Source: Apostichopus japonicus (taxonomy: Eukaryota > Echinodermata > Holothuroidea > Aspidochirotida > Stichopodidae). Taken from it: DNA of 64,000 bases. The stretch spans positions 16,144,178-16,208,177 of the forward strand of contig NC_092579.1 of the NCBI RefSeq assembly GCF_037975245.1, in the 5' to 3' direction. A program made the position numbers and the translations under genes. Each line of letters begins with the position of its first letter. Position 1 is the first letter of the stretch. This document shows positions 1-10,899 of the stretch, piece by piece. The notes below the pieces were generated by a model. That model did no database searches. It was not told the DNA's origin and saw nothing but the letters and a program-made list of their open reading frames with translations.

Positions 1-193
1 TTGAACCAGCCGTTTCTTAAATCGTAGTTTAAGACGTGATATTCACCAACAGCGAAGAGATCGTAGGTAAAGTGTTTGCCGGCATAACACTTAAATTTTA
101 TATACAAATATATGTATACAGTATAAACAAATAACCTACATGCAAACTGCACACATATGGTACACCGCGCCGTGTATAGGAACAAGTCACGCC
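1..193. other. no gene recognised, window left edge
   Basis: I see no coding exon or known repeat here. The stretch is AT-rich and ends at the first TIR element. Confidence 0.5.
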
Positions 194-565
194 CATAGGC
201 GTACGAGGCGGGGGGGGCAGGGGGCAGACTGCCCCCCCCATTTCCAGAGGACAAGAAATTCGGGCAAAAGTCCTGACAAATTCGGGCAGCCTAAGGGGAG
301 AAAAAAATATGTAGTAGCTTGCCCGAATCTTTTCATATTTTTGCCCGAAAATTCCGTGGAGAGCGTTCTGTGTTATTTGTTTTGTGACATTAATATTGAT
401 ATAACTTTATAAGCCTAATGATTTTCTTTATTTAGCATCATGATGCCCGAATATTTTCTCGTAAGAGCAGCTCATCTGGGCTACCACGCTTTTTGCACTA
501 TCGCCCAAAATTATTAAGAAGAAACACTGCTCCCCCACAAACCGAAATGGTCCCGTATGCCTATG
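194..565. mobile_element. TIR element (MITE-like), copy 1
   Basis: The ends are imperfect inverted repeats: CATAGGCGTACG at the left and CGTATGCCTATG at the right. GTCACGCC flanks the left end and GTCAAACC the right, a 6/8 match that I read as an eroded target-site duplication. A G-run/C-run lies just inside the left end, as in the other family members in this window. No transposase is encoded. Part of a further copy may start near 627 (CAGGGACGTCGCTAG). Confidence 0.55.
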
Positions 566-779
566 GTCAAACCCTGTGTATATTAAACTGAGTGCATCAT
601 GACATATGCACAGAGCACGCCGTACTACCAGGGACGTCGCTAGAGGGGGCGGTGTGGGGTCACACTCCCCCAATCTTGGTAAAACTGACGATATTTGGAA
701 AATTTTAGTGCAAAAGTCAAAATTTTCGACTGTCGCACTCTTATTTTCCGACTGACGCACACTAATTTACATATATTCT

Positions 780-960
780 TGTAATTTGTGAATGACCTAA
801 AATTTTCGGTCCAGTCGTTTTCCTTGTTGTATTATCAATATTTGTTCATTTTTCTTTTCTTTTCTCCCAGGGAGTCTCCTACCTTGTTAAGTCTTTTATG
901 ACTTTTTAGGAGACTTCCTTTCCCTTTGTACACAATTGGCGATAAATAAATGAATGAATA
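780..960 (+). mobile_element. retroelement 3'-end fragment with AATGAATG-type tail
   Basis: A T-rich stretch is followed by an inverted pair (GGGAGTCTCCTACC / TTAGGAGACTTCC) and then CACAATTGGCGATAAATAAATGAATGAATA. This arrangement is typical of the 3' end of a non-LTR retroelement or its SINE. Only the tail is visible and the family cannot be named. Confidence 0.4.
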
Positions 961-1089
961 CGAACTTTTGTATGGTGGAGTATAAGGATCGCGAGAAACA
1001 ATTTCTCAATGTAGAATATACGTAAGGATTAAATATACAGTAATAATATTATACAGTAATACAGTAATAAAATATTACTAGTACGAGTT

Positions 1090-1690
1090 AATAAATTCCT
1101 TTTTCAAATGTCTGGTGAATGTGGGTTTTGAAGTTATGAACTTCACATTTTTTGATAGATCATTCCAGATTTGTATTGCTCTGTTACGATGACCGAATTT
1201 CCCTATGTTACTATGGTAAAAATTGCAATGAGCGTTGTTGGCTTGTCTTTTGTGATGGTTATGTAAGACTCTGTTACTACAAATAAAGTCATTAAAAGTG
1301 ACTGGCAGTAATCCATTCCATGCTTTGTAAGCAAAGGCAGCAACCTTGACTGTTATAATATCACCGAGTTTTAATAAATTTAGGGACTTGAATATTCCAC
1401 TAGTATGTTCAAGTGGTGGGGCATTAGCAATGTGACGTATAGTCTCTTTTGGAGAATATTTAGGCGGTCAATGTTTACATTGTATGTACCAGACCAAATA
1501 GTTGTACAATAGGATAAGTGTGGCAGAACTGGTGTTTGATACAGCATTCTAAGGACATGCTGTGGGAGGAAAAATTTCAGTTTAGATAATATACCAGTAT
1601 TTATTGCTACAGTGTTACATACTGACGAAATATGGTTATTCCAAGAGAGTTTACTATCAATATTAATACCAAGAAACCAAGAAACGTATG
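1090..1690 (-). pseudogene. non-LTR retrotransposon reverse transcriptase, C-terminal remnant
   Basis: On the minus strand the translation carries hallmarks of the end of a LINE ORF2: a piece beginning FLGINIDSKLSWNNHIS, then GILSKLKFFLPQ, LRMLYQTPVLPHLSYC and RLNILQKR. After a break it continues with AFAYKAWNGLLPV and FGHRNRAIQIWNDLSK, ending in a stop near 1090. These match the thumb and connection region of Jockey/CR1-like elements. The endonuclease and polymerase palm are absent, so this is a truncated copy. It lies between an inverted fragment of the local repeat (961-1011) and the first array unit. Confidence 0.75.
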
Positions 1691-1707
1691 ATTTTGATAA
1701 AATAATA

Positions 1708-3064
1708 ATGCCTAATAGAACTACTGCACAACGTTTGCCAGCTTCAATTTGGATAATTTATGCATTAATTTTACTATTGGATGTGTTGGCCATGTTCGTT
1801 AGCTTCAAGTAAGTTCGGGATATACGTTAATATTTAATAGTATACAATTAAAACGCGCAATGCTAATCTACGGAATCTTAAAAGTGCCATCAAAATAAGA
1901 AAAACTTTGCCCCATAAGGTGACATTTTTCAGTAAATTGTTTAGATAACAAGATAAAATCTTATCGAAAATCATAAAAATGTTGGATTGCACAGTTGCTT
2001 TAACTGAGCAATTGAACAATTTTCTGCAAAATGTTTAATTGACAACTTATCATATCTCATCAATTGTACATTTTGCTGCAATATGTTCAATTGATACCTT
2101 CATTCTGTCTGACCAATTGAAACATTTTCTGCAAAATGTTAATCGACAATTTATCTTGTCTCGTCAACTCAACATTTTTCTTTAAAATGTTTAATTGTTC
2201 ACTTCATTCCAAATGCTCAGTTGAAATGAAGTGAACGATTGATTTTTTTTTCATTTGAGTGATAAATAGCCCCAACCCCCCTCCCCCCCCCCCCCGAAAA
2301 CATTTTTTGAAATATTTAAAGTACCCAATACACCTCCAATGAAGAACAGAACTTATTCTGTTTGATTTCTTGACTTAAAGACCATTAGGGGAAAACTAGA
2401 AACACTCACTAGGAGGAAACATACCTGCAAACCAAAGACAATTTTGGTAATTTCACCTACAGACACGGGACATGTACTAAAACACATTCAATAAAGGTTA
2501 AAACCCACTCTTAAATAGCGATTCGATGACCTAAACATTATTTTCGATAATCAGTATAATTTAGCTGTATTTTTTTTTTAACTCTGCACAAAATATATGC
2601 ACTCGATCGGACCGCTCGGCACCCCGTGTGTCCGCAATTGGTATCTGCTTGCGTAGTTGAATGTGAAAACATTAACAGCTTGTAAATACAATATCTCAAG
2701 AGTTGAAAGTTGGCTGTACCTCCAACCTGCTGAATTTTCAGTATCAACATGAAGAAGCCTGTCTTCAAAATTAGACACTATCGAAATGTGCTACAATTCT
2801 TGTCGCAATTGGAATATACTTGTCCCAATTTGTAACAACTTGAGTTGTTGCAATTTGTAATGAAGTCTTTCACAATATGAATGATAATAAACTGCGAGCG
2901 AAACCAAAGAGAATATTTTCATTTTACAGTATTCCAGTTGAACGTCTTTGAGGCAAACCTATTAACATGTGAAATATGTTTTCAGGTTGATGACTGTTCA
3001 AGGCTCAGACTCTGAACCGTCTTACGCTTATGGTGACACGGATCGCGATCTAGTTCCAGCTTGA
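1708..3064 (+). CDS. predicted two-exon membrane micro-protein, array copy 1
   Basis: I do not recognise this gene. Exon 1 is 1708-1808: an ATG, 33 codons and two bases, ending in the strong donor GTAAGT. It encodes a short polar start with an N-glycosylation-like NRTT, then a hydrophobic segment at about residues 14-32 (IWIIYALILLLDVLAMFVSF). Exon 2 is 2986-3064, follows TTTTCAG, supplies the missing third base and encodes about 25 acidic/polar residues (QGSDSEP, YGDTDRDLVPA) ending in TGA. The phase 2 junction is exact. The product would be about 58 residues, a single-pass membrane or signal-anchor peptide. The same pair recurs at 3481-4837 and 6026-7385 with mostly intact frames. Extra exons in the intron cannot be excluded, and no promoter was identified. 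Function is unknown. Confidence 0.4.
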
Positions 3065-3480
3065 ACTGGTCATTTTTTGAAATAATTCAATTACCCAATA
3101 CCCCTCCAATGAAGAAGAGAACTTATTCTGTTTGATTTCTTGACTTTAAGACCACAAGGGGAAAACTAGAAACACTCACTAGGAGGAAACATACCTGCAA
3201 ACCAAAAACAATTTTGGTATTAATTTGACCTACAGACACGGGACATGTGGAAAATTTTAGTTCAACAGTCGAAATTTTCGTCTTTCGCACTCTTATTTTC
3301 CGACTGTCGCACTCTAATTTACATATATTCTTGTAATTTGTGAATGACCTAAAATTTTCGGTCAAAATTGACCTATAATCAGTCATATTTACCACGTTTT
3401 CCTTGTCACATTGAGAAATTGTTTCTCGCGATCCTTATACTCCACCATACAAAACTTCGTATGATTTTGAAAAAATAATA

Positions 3481-4837
3481 ATGCCTAATAGAACTACTGT
3501 ACAACGTTTGCCAGCTTCAATTTGGATAATTTATGCATTAATTTTACTATTGGATGGGTTGACTATGTTCGTTAGCTTCAAGTAAGTTCAGGATATACGT
3601 TTATTATTTTTAGAGTATACAAGTAAAACGCGCAATGCTAATCTACGGAAGCATAAAAGTGCCATCAACATAAGAAAAACTTTGCCCCATAAGGTGACAT
3701 TTTTCAGTAAATTGTTTAGATAACAAGATAAAATCTTATCAAATATCAGAAAAATGTTGGATTGCTCAGTTGCTTTAACTGAGCAATTGAACAATTTTCG
3801 GCAAAATGTTTAATTGACAGCTTATCATATCTCGTCAATTGTACATTTTGCTGCATTATGTTCAATTGTTACCTTCATTCTCAGACAGCAATTGAAACAT
3901 TTTCTGCAAAATGTTTATCGACAATTTATCTTGTCTCGTCAACTCAACATTTTTCTGCAAAATGTTTAATTGTTCACTTCATTCCAAATGCTCAGTTGAA
4001 ATGAAGTGAATGATTGATTTTTTTCATTTGAGTGATAAATAGCCCCAACCCCACCCCCCCCCCCCCCGAAAATATTTTTTGAAATATTTAAAGTACCCAA
4101 TACACCTCCAGTGAAGTAGAGAACTTATTCTGTTTGATTTCTTGACTTTAAGACCATAAGGGGAAAACTAGAAACACTCACTAGGAGGAAACATACCTGC
4201 AAACCAAAGACAATTTTGGTAATTTCACCTACAGACACGGGACATGTACTAAAACACATTCAATAAAGGTTAAAATCCACTCTTCAATGGCGATACGATG
4301 ACCTAAATATTATTTTCGATAATCATTGTAATTTAGCTGTATTTTTTTTAAACTCTGCACAAAATATATACGCACTCGATCGGACCGCTCGGCACCCCGT
4401 GTGTCCGCAATTGGTATCTGCTTGCGTAGTTGAATGTGAAAACATTGACAGCTTGTAAATACAATATCTCAAGAGTTGAAAGTTGGCTGTACCTCCAACC
4501 TGCTGCATTTTCAGTATCAACATGAAGAAGCCTGTCTTCAAAATTAGACACTATCGAAATGTGCTACAATTCTTGTCGCAATTGGAATATACTTGTCCCA
4601 ATTTGTAACAACTTGAGTTGTTGCAATTTTTAATGAAGTCTGTCACAATATGAGTGATAATAAACTGCGAGCGAAACCAAAGAGAATATTTTCATTTTAC
4701 AGTATTCCAGTTGAACGTCTTTGAGGCAAACCTATTAACATGTGATATATGTTTTCAGGTTGATGACTGTTCAAGGCTCAGACTCTGAACCGTCTTACGC
4801 TTATGGTGACACGGATCGCGATCTAGTCCCAGCTTGA
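3481..4837 (+). CDS. predicted two-exon membrane micro-protein, array copy 2
   Basis: This is the second unit of the array. Exon 1 is 3481-3581 (ATG, 33 codons plus two bases, donor GTAAGT). Exon 2 is 4759-4837 (acceptor TTTTCAG, ending GCTTGA). Relative to copy 1 the hydrophobic segment differs by A to V in the TTAQ stretch and by LDVLAM to LDGLTM. The acidic tail is the same (EPSYAYGDTDRD). Both reading frames are intact and the junction phase is conserved. As with copy 1, expression and function are unknown, and the call rests on splice signals and conservation between copies. Confidence 0.4.
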
Positions 4838-5530
4838 TCTGGTCATTTTTTATGAAATAATTAAATTACCCAATACCCCTCCAATGAAGAAGAGAACTTA
4901 TTCTGTTTGATTTCTTGACTTTAAGACCATAAGGGGAAAACTAGAAACACTCACTAGGAGGAAACATACCTGCAAACCAAAGACAATTTTGGTAATTTCA
5001 CCTACAGACACGGGACATGTACTAAAATACATTCAATAAAGGTTAAAACCCACTCTTCAATGGCGATTCGATGACCTAAATATTATCTTCGATAATCAGT
5101 ATAATTTAGCTGTATTTTTTTTTTAACTCTGCACAAAATATATGCACTCGATCGGACCGTTCGGCACCCCGTGTGTCCGCAATTGGTATCTGCTTGCGTA
5201 GTTGAATGTGAAAACATTGACAGCTTGTAAATACAATATCTCAAGAGTTGAAAGTTGGCTGTACCTCCAACCTGCTGAATTTTCAGTATCAACATGAAGA
5301 AGCCTGTCTTCAAAAGTAGATTCTATCGAAATGTGTTACAATTCTTGTCGCAATTGGAATATACTTGTCCCAATTTGTAACAACTTTAGCTGTTGCAATT
5401 TGTAATGAAGTCTGTCACAATATGAGTGATAATGAATTGCGAAATAGACCAAAGAGAATATTTTCATTTTACAATATTCCAGTTGAACGTCTTTGAGGCA
5501 AACCTATTTACATGTGATATATGTTTTCAG

Positions 5531-5608
5531 TTGATGACTGTTCAAGGCTCAGACTCTGAACCGTTTTACGCTTATGGTGACACGGATCGCGATCTAGTTC
5601 CAGCTTGA
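5531..5608 (+). pseudogene. extra copy of the micro-protein last exon, one base short
   Basis: This is a fourth copy of the acidic last exon and has no first exon of its own. It lies in the extra half-unit duplication. The junction reads TTTTCAG-TTGATG, whereas the other copies read TTTTCAG-GTTGATG. The base that completes the split codon is therefore missing, and splicing here would shift the frame. The remaining codons to TGA are intact, with EPFYAYG as in copy 3. Confidence 0.5.
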
Positions 5609-6025
5609 TCTGGTCATTTTTTATGAAATAATTAAATTACCCAATACCCCTCCAATGAAGAAGAGAACTTATTCTGTTTGATTTCTTGACTTTAAGACCA
5701 TAAGGGGAAAACTAGAAACACTCACTAGGAGGAAACATACCTGCAAACCAAAGACAATTTTGGTATTAATTTGACCTACAGACACGGGACATGTGGAAAA
5801 TTTTAGTTCAACAGTCGAAATTTTCGACTTTCGCACTCTTATTTTCCGACTGGTGCACTCTAATTTACATATATTCTTGTAATTTGTGATTGACCTAAAA
5901 TTTTCGGTCAAAATTGACCTATAATCAGTCATATTTACCACGTTTTCCTTGTCATATTGAGAAATTGTTTATCGCGATCCTTATACTCCACCATACAAAA
6001 CTTCGTATGACTTTGAAAAATAATA

Positions 6026-7385
6026 ATGCCTAATAGAACTACTGTACAACGTTTGCCAGCTTCAATTTGGATAATTTATGCATTAATTTTACTATTGGAT
6101 GGGTTGACCATGTTCGTTAGCTTCAAGTAAGTTCAGGATATACGTTTAATATTTAATAGTATACAAGTAAAACGTGCAATGCTAATCTACGGAAGCATAA
6201 AAGTGCCATCAACATAAGAAAAACTTTGCCCCATAAGGTGACATTTTTCAGTAAATTGTTTAGATAACAGGATAAAATCTTATCAAATATCAGAAAAATG
6301 TTGGATTGCTCAGTTGCTTTAACTGAGCATTTGAACAATTTTCGGCAAAATGTTTAATTGACAACTTATCATATCTCGTCAATTGTACATTTTTCTGCAA
6401 TATGTTCAATTGATACCTTCATTCCGTCTGAGCAATTGAAACATTTTCTGCAAAATGTTAATCGACAATTTATCTTGTCTCGTCAACTCAACATTTATCT
6501 TTAAAATGTTTAATTGTTCACTTCATTCCAAATGCTCAGTTGAAATGAAGTGAACGATTGAATTTTTTTTTCATTTGAGTGATAAATAGCCCCAACCCCC
6601 CTCCCCCCCCCCGAAAATATTTTTTGAAATATTTAAAGTACCCAATACACCTCCAATGAAGAAGAGAACTTATTCTGTTTGATTTCTTGACTTTAAGACC
6701 ATGAGGGGAAAACTAGAAACACTCACTAGGAGGAAACATACCTGCAAACCAAAGACAATTTTGGTAATTTCACCTACAGACACGGGACATGTACTGAAAC
6801 ACATTCAGTAAAGGTTTTAAAACCCACTCTTCAATGGCGATATGATGACCTATTATTTTTCAATAATCAGTATAATTTAGCTGTATTTTTTTTAACTCTG
6901 CACAAAATAAACGCACTCGATCGGACCGTTCGGCACCCTGTGGGTCCGCAATCGGTATCTGCTTGCGTAGTTGAATGTGAAGGCATAAACAGCTGTAAAT
7001 ACAATATCTCAAGAGTCTTGAGTTGAAAGTTGGCTGTACCTCCAACCTGCTGAATTTTCAGTTTCAACATGAAGTAGCCTGTCTTCAAAAGTAGATTCTA
7101 TCGAAATGTGTTACAATTCTTGTCGCGATTGGAATATGCCTTGTCCCAATTTGTAACAACTTGAGCTGTTGCAATTTGTAATGAAGTCTGTCACAATATG
7201 AATGATAATAAACTGCGAGCGAGACCAAAGAGAATAATTTCATTTTACAGTATTCCAGTTGAACGTCTTTGAGGCAAACCTATTTACATGTGATATATGT
7301 TTTCAGGTTGATGACTGTTCAAGGCTCAGACTCTGAACCGTTTTACGCTTATGGTGACACGGATCGCGATCTAGTTCCAGCTTGA
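6026..7385 (+). CDS. predicted two-exon membrane micro-protein, array copy 3
   Basis: This is the third unit. Exon 1 is 6026-6126 and exon 2 is 7307-7385, with the same GTAAGT donor, TTTTCAG acceptor and phase 2 junction. It shares LDGLTM with copy 2 and has EPFYAYG where copies 1 and 2 have EPSYAYG. The intron again carries the AT-rich subrepeats and the poly-C run. The predicted product is about 58 residues with one hydrophobic segment. Function is unknown. Confidence 0.4.
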
Positions 7386-7699
7386 TCTGGTCATTTTTTT
7401 ATGAAATAATTAAATTACCCAATACCCCTCCAATGAAGAAGAGAACTTATTCTGTTTGATTTCTTGACTTTAAGACCACAAGGGGAAAACTAGAAACACT
7501 CACTAGGAGGAAACATACCTGCAAACCAAAGACAATTTTGGTAATTTCACCTACAGACACGGGACATGTACTGAAAGTGTTTATACACATGCAAATACAG
7601 GACATGTACCGTTGTGCTTCAGAATAATCAGCCAGTTTAATGGCATATGATAAAACTCTTAATATCATGCAGTATATGCGGTTTCTGGGTCTATAAGCG

Positions 7700-8425
7700 T
7701 TAAATCTGACGAATTGAAAAAGGTTTAAGTATTAGTTCAATTGGTTGGTCGTAACAAATGATTTAATAATCAACCACTTCCCGAAGAGAGCAGAGCATCA
7801 CTTCATGAAAAAATCTAGGTTATATTTTTTACGCTTCAACTTGGAAGAAAGACCAAACAGCACTTAAATGTTTCTCCCGGGACTCACAGTGGTCCAGCCC
7901 ATCCTGTCACTGCATTCTAGTATACCTGTCATCATGATTGAATTTTTCCTTTCACTAAGTCCAACCAGTAAAGTTTGGAAATGAAGTTATTCACAATGAC
8001 ATTACCAATTCGACCACCCCTATTCCTGATTCCCTTGTCAAAGAATACTTTTTACCCATCAGTTGTGATGTCATTGCTCTTAGAAATTCAATTTTTCACC
8101 ATAATGAGCAAAAGTAATGGCTTATAAGCCATTAAAATGAGGGCGCTGTTAAAATGAGGGCGCTTTTAAAATGAGGGCGCTGTTATCAATTTAGTGAAAT
8201 TTTGAAAGACACACATATATGGGGAAAAAGACACAGAAACACATATTTGGAAAATTACCCTCAATCCCGGGACACGGCTGAAAACGCCTTGGGAGCTACA
8301 AGGACCCCACTTTGGACATCCTCCACCGTTAAAAAAGTCGGGACGTCAAATTTTGTCCTGACTTTTCAAAATGTCCTGACCTTATAGGTGTGTTTTTTTT
8401 TTCATGTCCTGACATTCAAGGTATG
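7700..8425. other. no gene recognised
   Basis: No coding exon was found between the end of the array and the CATA tract. A 17-bp motif (AAAATGAGGGCGCTGTT) is tandemly repeated about three times at 8130-8182. Confidence 0.5.
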
Positions 8426-8426
8426 G

Positions 8427-8881
8427 TGCATACATACATACATACATACATACATACATACATACATACATACATACATACATACATACATACATACATA
8501 CATACATACATACATACATACATACATACATACATACATACATACATACATACATACATACATACATACATACATACATACATACATACATACATACATA
8601 CATACATACATACATACATACATACATACATACATACATACATACATACATACATACATACATACATACATACATACATACATACATACATACATACATA
8701 CATACATACATACATACATACATACATACATACATACATACATACATACATACATACATACATACATACATACATACATACATACATACATACATACATA
8801 CATACATACATACATACATACATACATACATACATACATACATACATACATACATACATACATACATACATACATACATAC
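8427..8881. repeat. (CATA)n microsatellite, ~455 bp
   Basis: This is an uninterrupted tetranucleotide array of more than 110 units. Long open frames across it (IHTY on one strand, MYVC on the other) come from the 12-bp codon periodicity and are not genes. Confidence 0.98.
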
Positions 8882-8985
8882 TATGAGCATGTCCAAATTT
8901 ATATAGACATGTCCAAACTAATATGAGCATGTCCAAAATAATATGAGCATGTCCAAAATAATATAAGCGTGTCCAAAAAGAATAG
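8882..8985 (+). repeat. ~20-bp minisatellite (ATGAGCATGTCCAAAATAAT)
   Basis: About five imperfect copies of a 20-bp unit with core GCATGTCCAAA directly abut the CATA array. Confidence 0.85.
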
Positions 8986-9784
8986 GGAATTTTCGAGTCA
9001 AACTACCCTCTACAAATGTGTACAGTGAACATGTAGGCGTTTGAAGTTACGCCGTGTGTTCCAAATAGTAACTTTTATATTGGTATGTCGATAAACAAAT
9101 TCAGTTTATCAATACCTTATTTGGAGTTACTCTGTATCAACAGGGAGTTGTTTTCCATAACAACTCCCTGGTATCAAGCGACACCATGGTTATCACTATG
9201 ACATTATAATATTGCATTATTCTTCAGTTTTTGTTAATTAAATAATATTATATTTGTGAATAAAATAAAGACCATCACCTCATTTGTTTCTTTTCAACAT
9301 CCCTTCGTATTGTGAGTGGTTTCGCCCTGCCTTGAAGCGTTAAAAATATGCATATTATATGCGTAGGCAAAGAAGTTTACGTACGAAAGTACGAAAAACA
9401 TGAACATGCGCTAACAACGTTTTAACTAGTACACAGTTATCACACATGCGTAAGAATTGTGACCAGTGGCGTAGCCAAGTGGGGGGGGGGGCGTGGGGGC
9501 GATAGCCCCCATGAAAGCTTGTCGCACCCCAGTCGCCCTCCCACTGGGATTTGAGTGTCGAAAAAAAAATTACATGTGCGAAAATATATATCTTTGGTCT
9601 GAATGGTCTCGAATCTCCATGATGACCACTCATGAACGACCCTTCGGACCGGCAGTAGGCTATAGTTGCTGAAAAACCTGACGTGACATAGCGCATAGGC
9701 CGAGAAAACATCTACAGAAGTCGCACTGTACTGAAAACACATGTTAACGACCGTCGAATTATATATTTCCTGCTCTAATAAATA

Positions 9785-10086
9785 CAGGCGCGTAGCCAGG
9801 GTGGGGGGTCGAAGCGGGCGACGCCCCTCCCCCTTGAGCATACTTTTTGTACGTTTTCATGATATCGCTAGTAATTTCAAAATAGAAAAGCTTAGATGCA
9901 ACTTGCAAGGCCTGGGAAGTGCCATTTCCAGCGATCTGGGAGGCATTTTCGGCCAAAATTTTCTTGTACGCTTCGCGCCAACTGATGGTGGCGCTACGCT
10001 TAGATAGTTTCTAATGCCGAATCTACGGCTCTGACAATTTGCCTACAGGTTCACCCCTCCCTTGGCAAATTCCTTGCTACGCGCCT
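9785..10086. mobile_element. TIR element (MITE-like) with 9-bp TSD, nested
   Basis: The ends are perfect 11-bp inverted repeats, AGGCGCGTAGC and GCTACGCGCCT. They are flanked by an exact 9-bp direct repeat, TAATAAATA, at 9776-9784 and 10087-10095. A 9-bp target duplication and a non-coding body of about 300 bp suggest a Mutator-like non-autonomous element. The body includes a conserved core, AAGGCCTGGGAAGTG, that recurs near 10710, near 16730 and, inverted, near 44840. Confidence 0.8.
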
Positions 10087-10309
10087 TAATAAATATTAAT
10101 ACAAACAGCCAATCAGGATCATGTAACCAGTGCGCTTTAACTGATCAAACAAGCTAGTGAGCTATACTATACCCTTATAGAAAGGTGGTTTCCAGGTACT
10201 TGAATGCCAAAGAAGATGTTAAAAGGTAAAAAATGCTGACATCATACAGATTTCTCACATTATTGCTCGCGTCACTGACTCCATACTCTGTTACATTTTC
10301 AATCGGGTT

Positions 10310-10425
10310 TTCACTTCTGGGACGTACCCTGATGCTCTTAAAACCGCTAAAAAAAAAACAAATTTTCAAGAAAGGAGACAATACTATCGCTGAGAACTAC
10401 CGGCGAATCAGTCTTTCACCCTAAT
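10310..10425 (+). pseudogene. reverse transcriptase fragment (LINE), frameshifted
   Basis: One frame reads GTYPDALKTAK. A +1-shifted frame after a run of A reads IFKKGDNTIAENYRRISLSP. Together these match the conserved start of a non-LTR reverse transcriptase domain (IFKKGD...NYRPISL). An indel in the A-run broke the frame. Only about 115 bp are recognisable. Confidence 0.65.
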
Positions 10426-10899
10426 AATATTTCAGACGCAATCTTTGATGTCAGTTTGACATATAGTTTGGTCATTTCAGTATGTTACTTGCCTGAAAGC
10501 CCAGTCAATCTTTCCTTATTTTCCACGCGCAATTTGCAGATTTGTGGAAAAATGTCAATGCCGGTGTCAAACTCACAAAAGATATGTCATGATATTTGAA
10601 AGTAACTTACCAGACTGGTTTTTTTCTTCTATTTCACTAAACTATTTGATGACCATATCAAGATATGGGATCTCAAAATAAAGCATGTTGAGAAAACTTT
10701 AGAGCAGCTTACAAGGCCTGGGAAGTGTCATTTCCAACGATCTAGGAGGCCCTTTTAGCTAAATTTTTTCGATACGCTGCGCGCCAACATGGCGCTCCGC
10801 TTAGATAGTAACAAGACGCCATCCCAGGAATGTTCAAGCCCCCCAGCGCCCCTTACTTAAAAAATCTTGGCTACGTCACTGCTTGTGACACTTAATTAC

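Larger units (their letters stand above)
1683..7570 (+). repeat. local tandem array of ~1.3-1.8 kb units
   Basis: Three long units begin near 1683, 3450 and 5985. An additional partial duplication of about 770 bp (about 4850-5620) repeats the 3' half of unit 2. Each unit holds the same order: a hydrophobic exon, an AT-rich block of about 55-bp subrepeats (CAATTGAAC...CTGCAAAATGTTTAATTG, about 1995-2200, 3770-3990 and 6315-6530), a poly-C run (near 2280, 4050 and 6600), a conserved segment with CACCTACAGACACGGGACATG, and the acidic last exon. The copies are very similar, so the amplification is recent. Confidence 0.85.
9464..10881. mobile_element. composite TIR element containing nested insertions
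   Basis: The outer ends are CAGTGGCGTAGCCA at the left and TGGCTACGTCACTG at the right, inverted and nearly perfect. TTGTGAC flanks both ends (9457-9463 and 10883-10889), which looks like a target-site duplication of about 8 bp. Inside lie G/C-rich terminal zones, a complete smaller element of the same superfamily (9785-10086) and a short reverse-transcriptase fragment near 10310. No transposase was found, so the element is non-autonomous. Confidence 0.65.

Noticed and set aside
3123-3395. Repeated minus-strand frame with a hydrophobic stretch (IVFGLQVCFLLVSVSSFPL) in the micro-protein array
   Set aside because: It is preserved only because the array copies are nearly identical; frames diverge or break in other units and it is antisense to better-supported exons.
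8382-8936. Long open frames (IHTY and MYVC repeats) over the CATA tract on both strands
   Set aside because: They follow automatically from a 4-bp repeat with no stop in any frame; all frames are open and no gene context exists.
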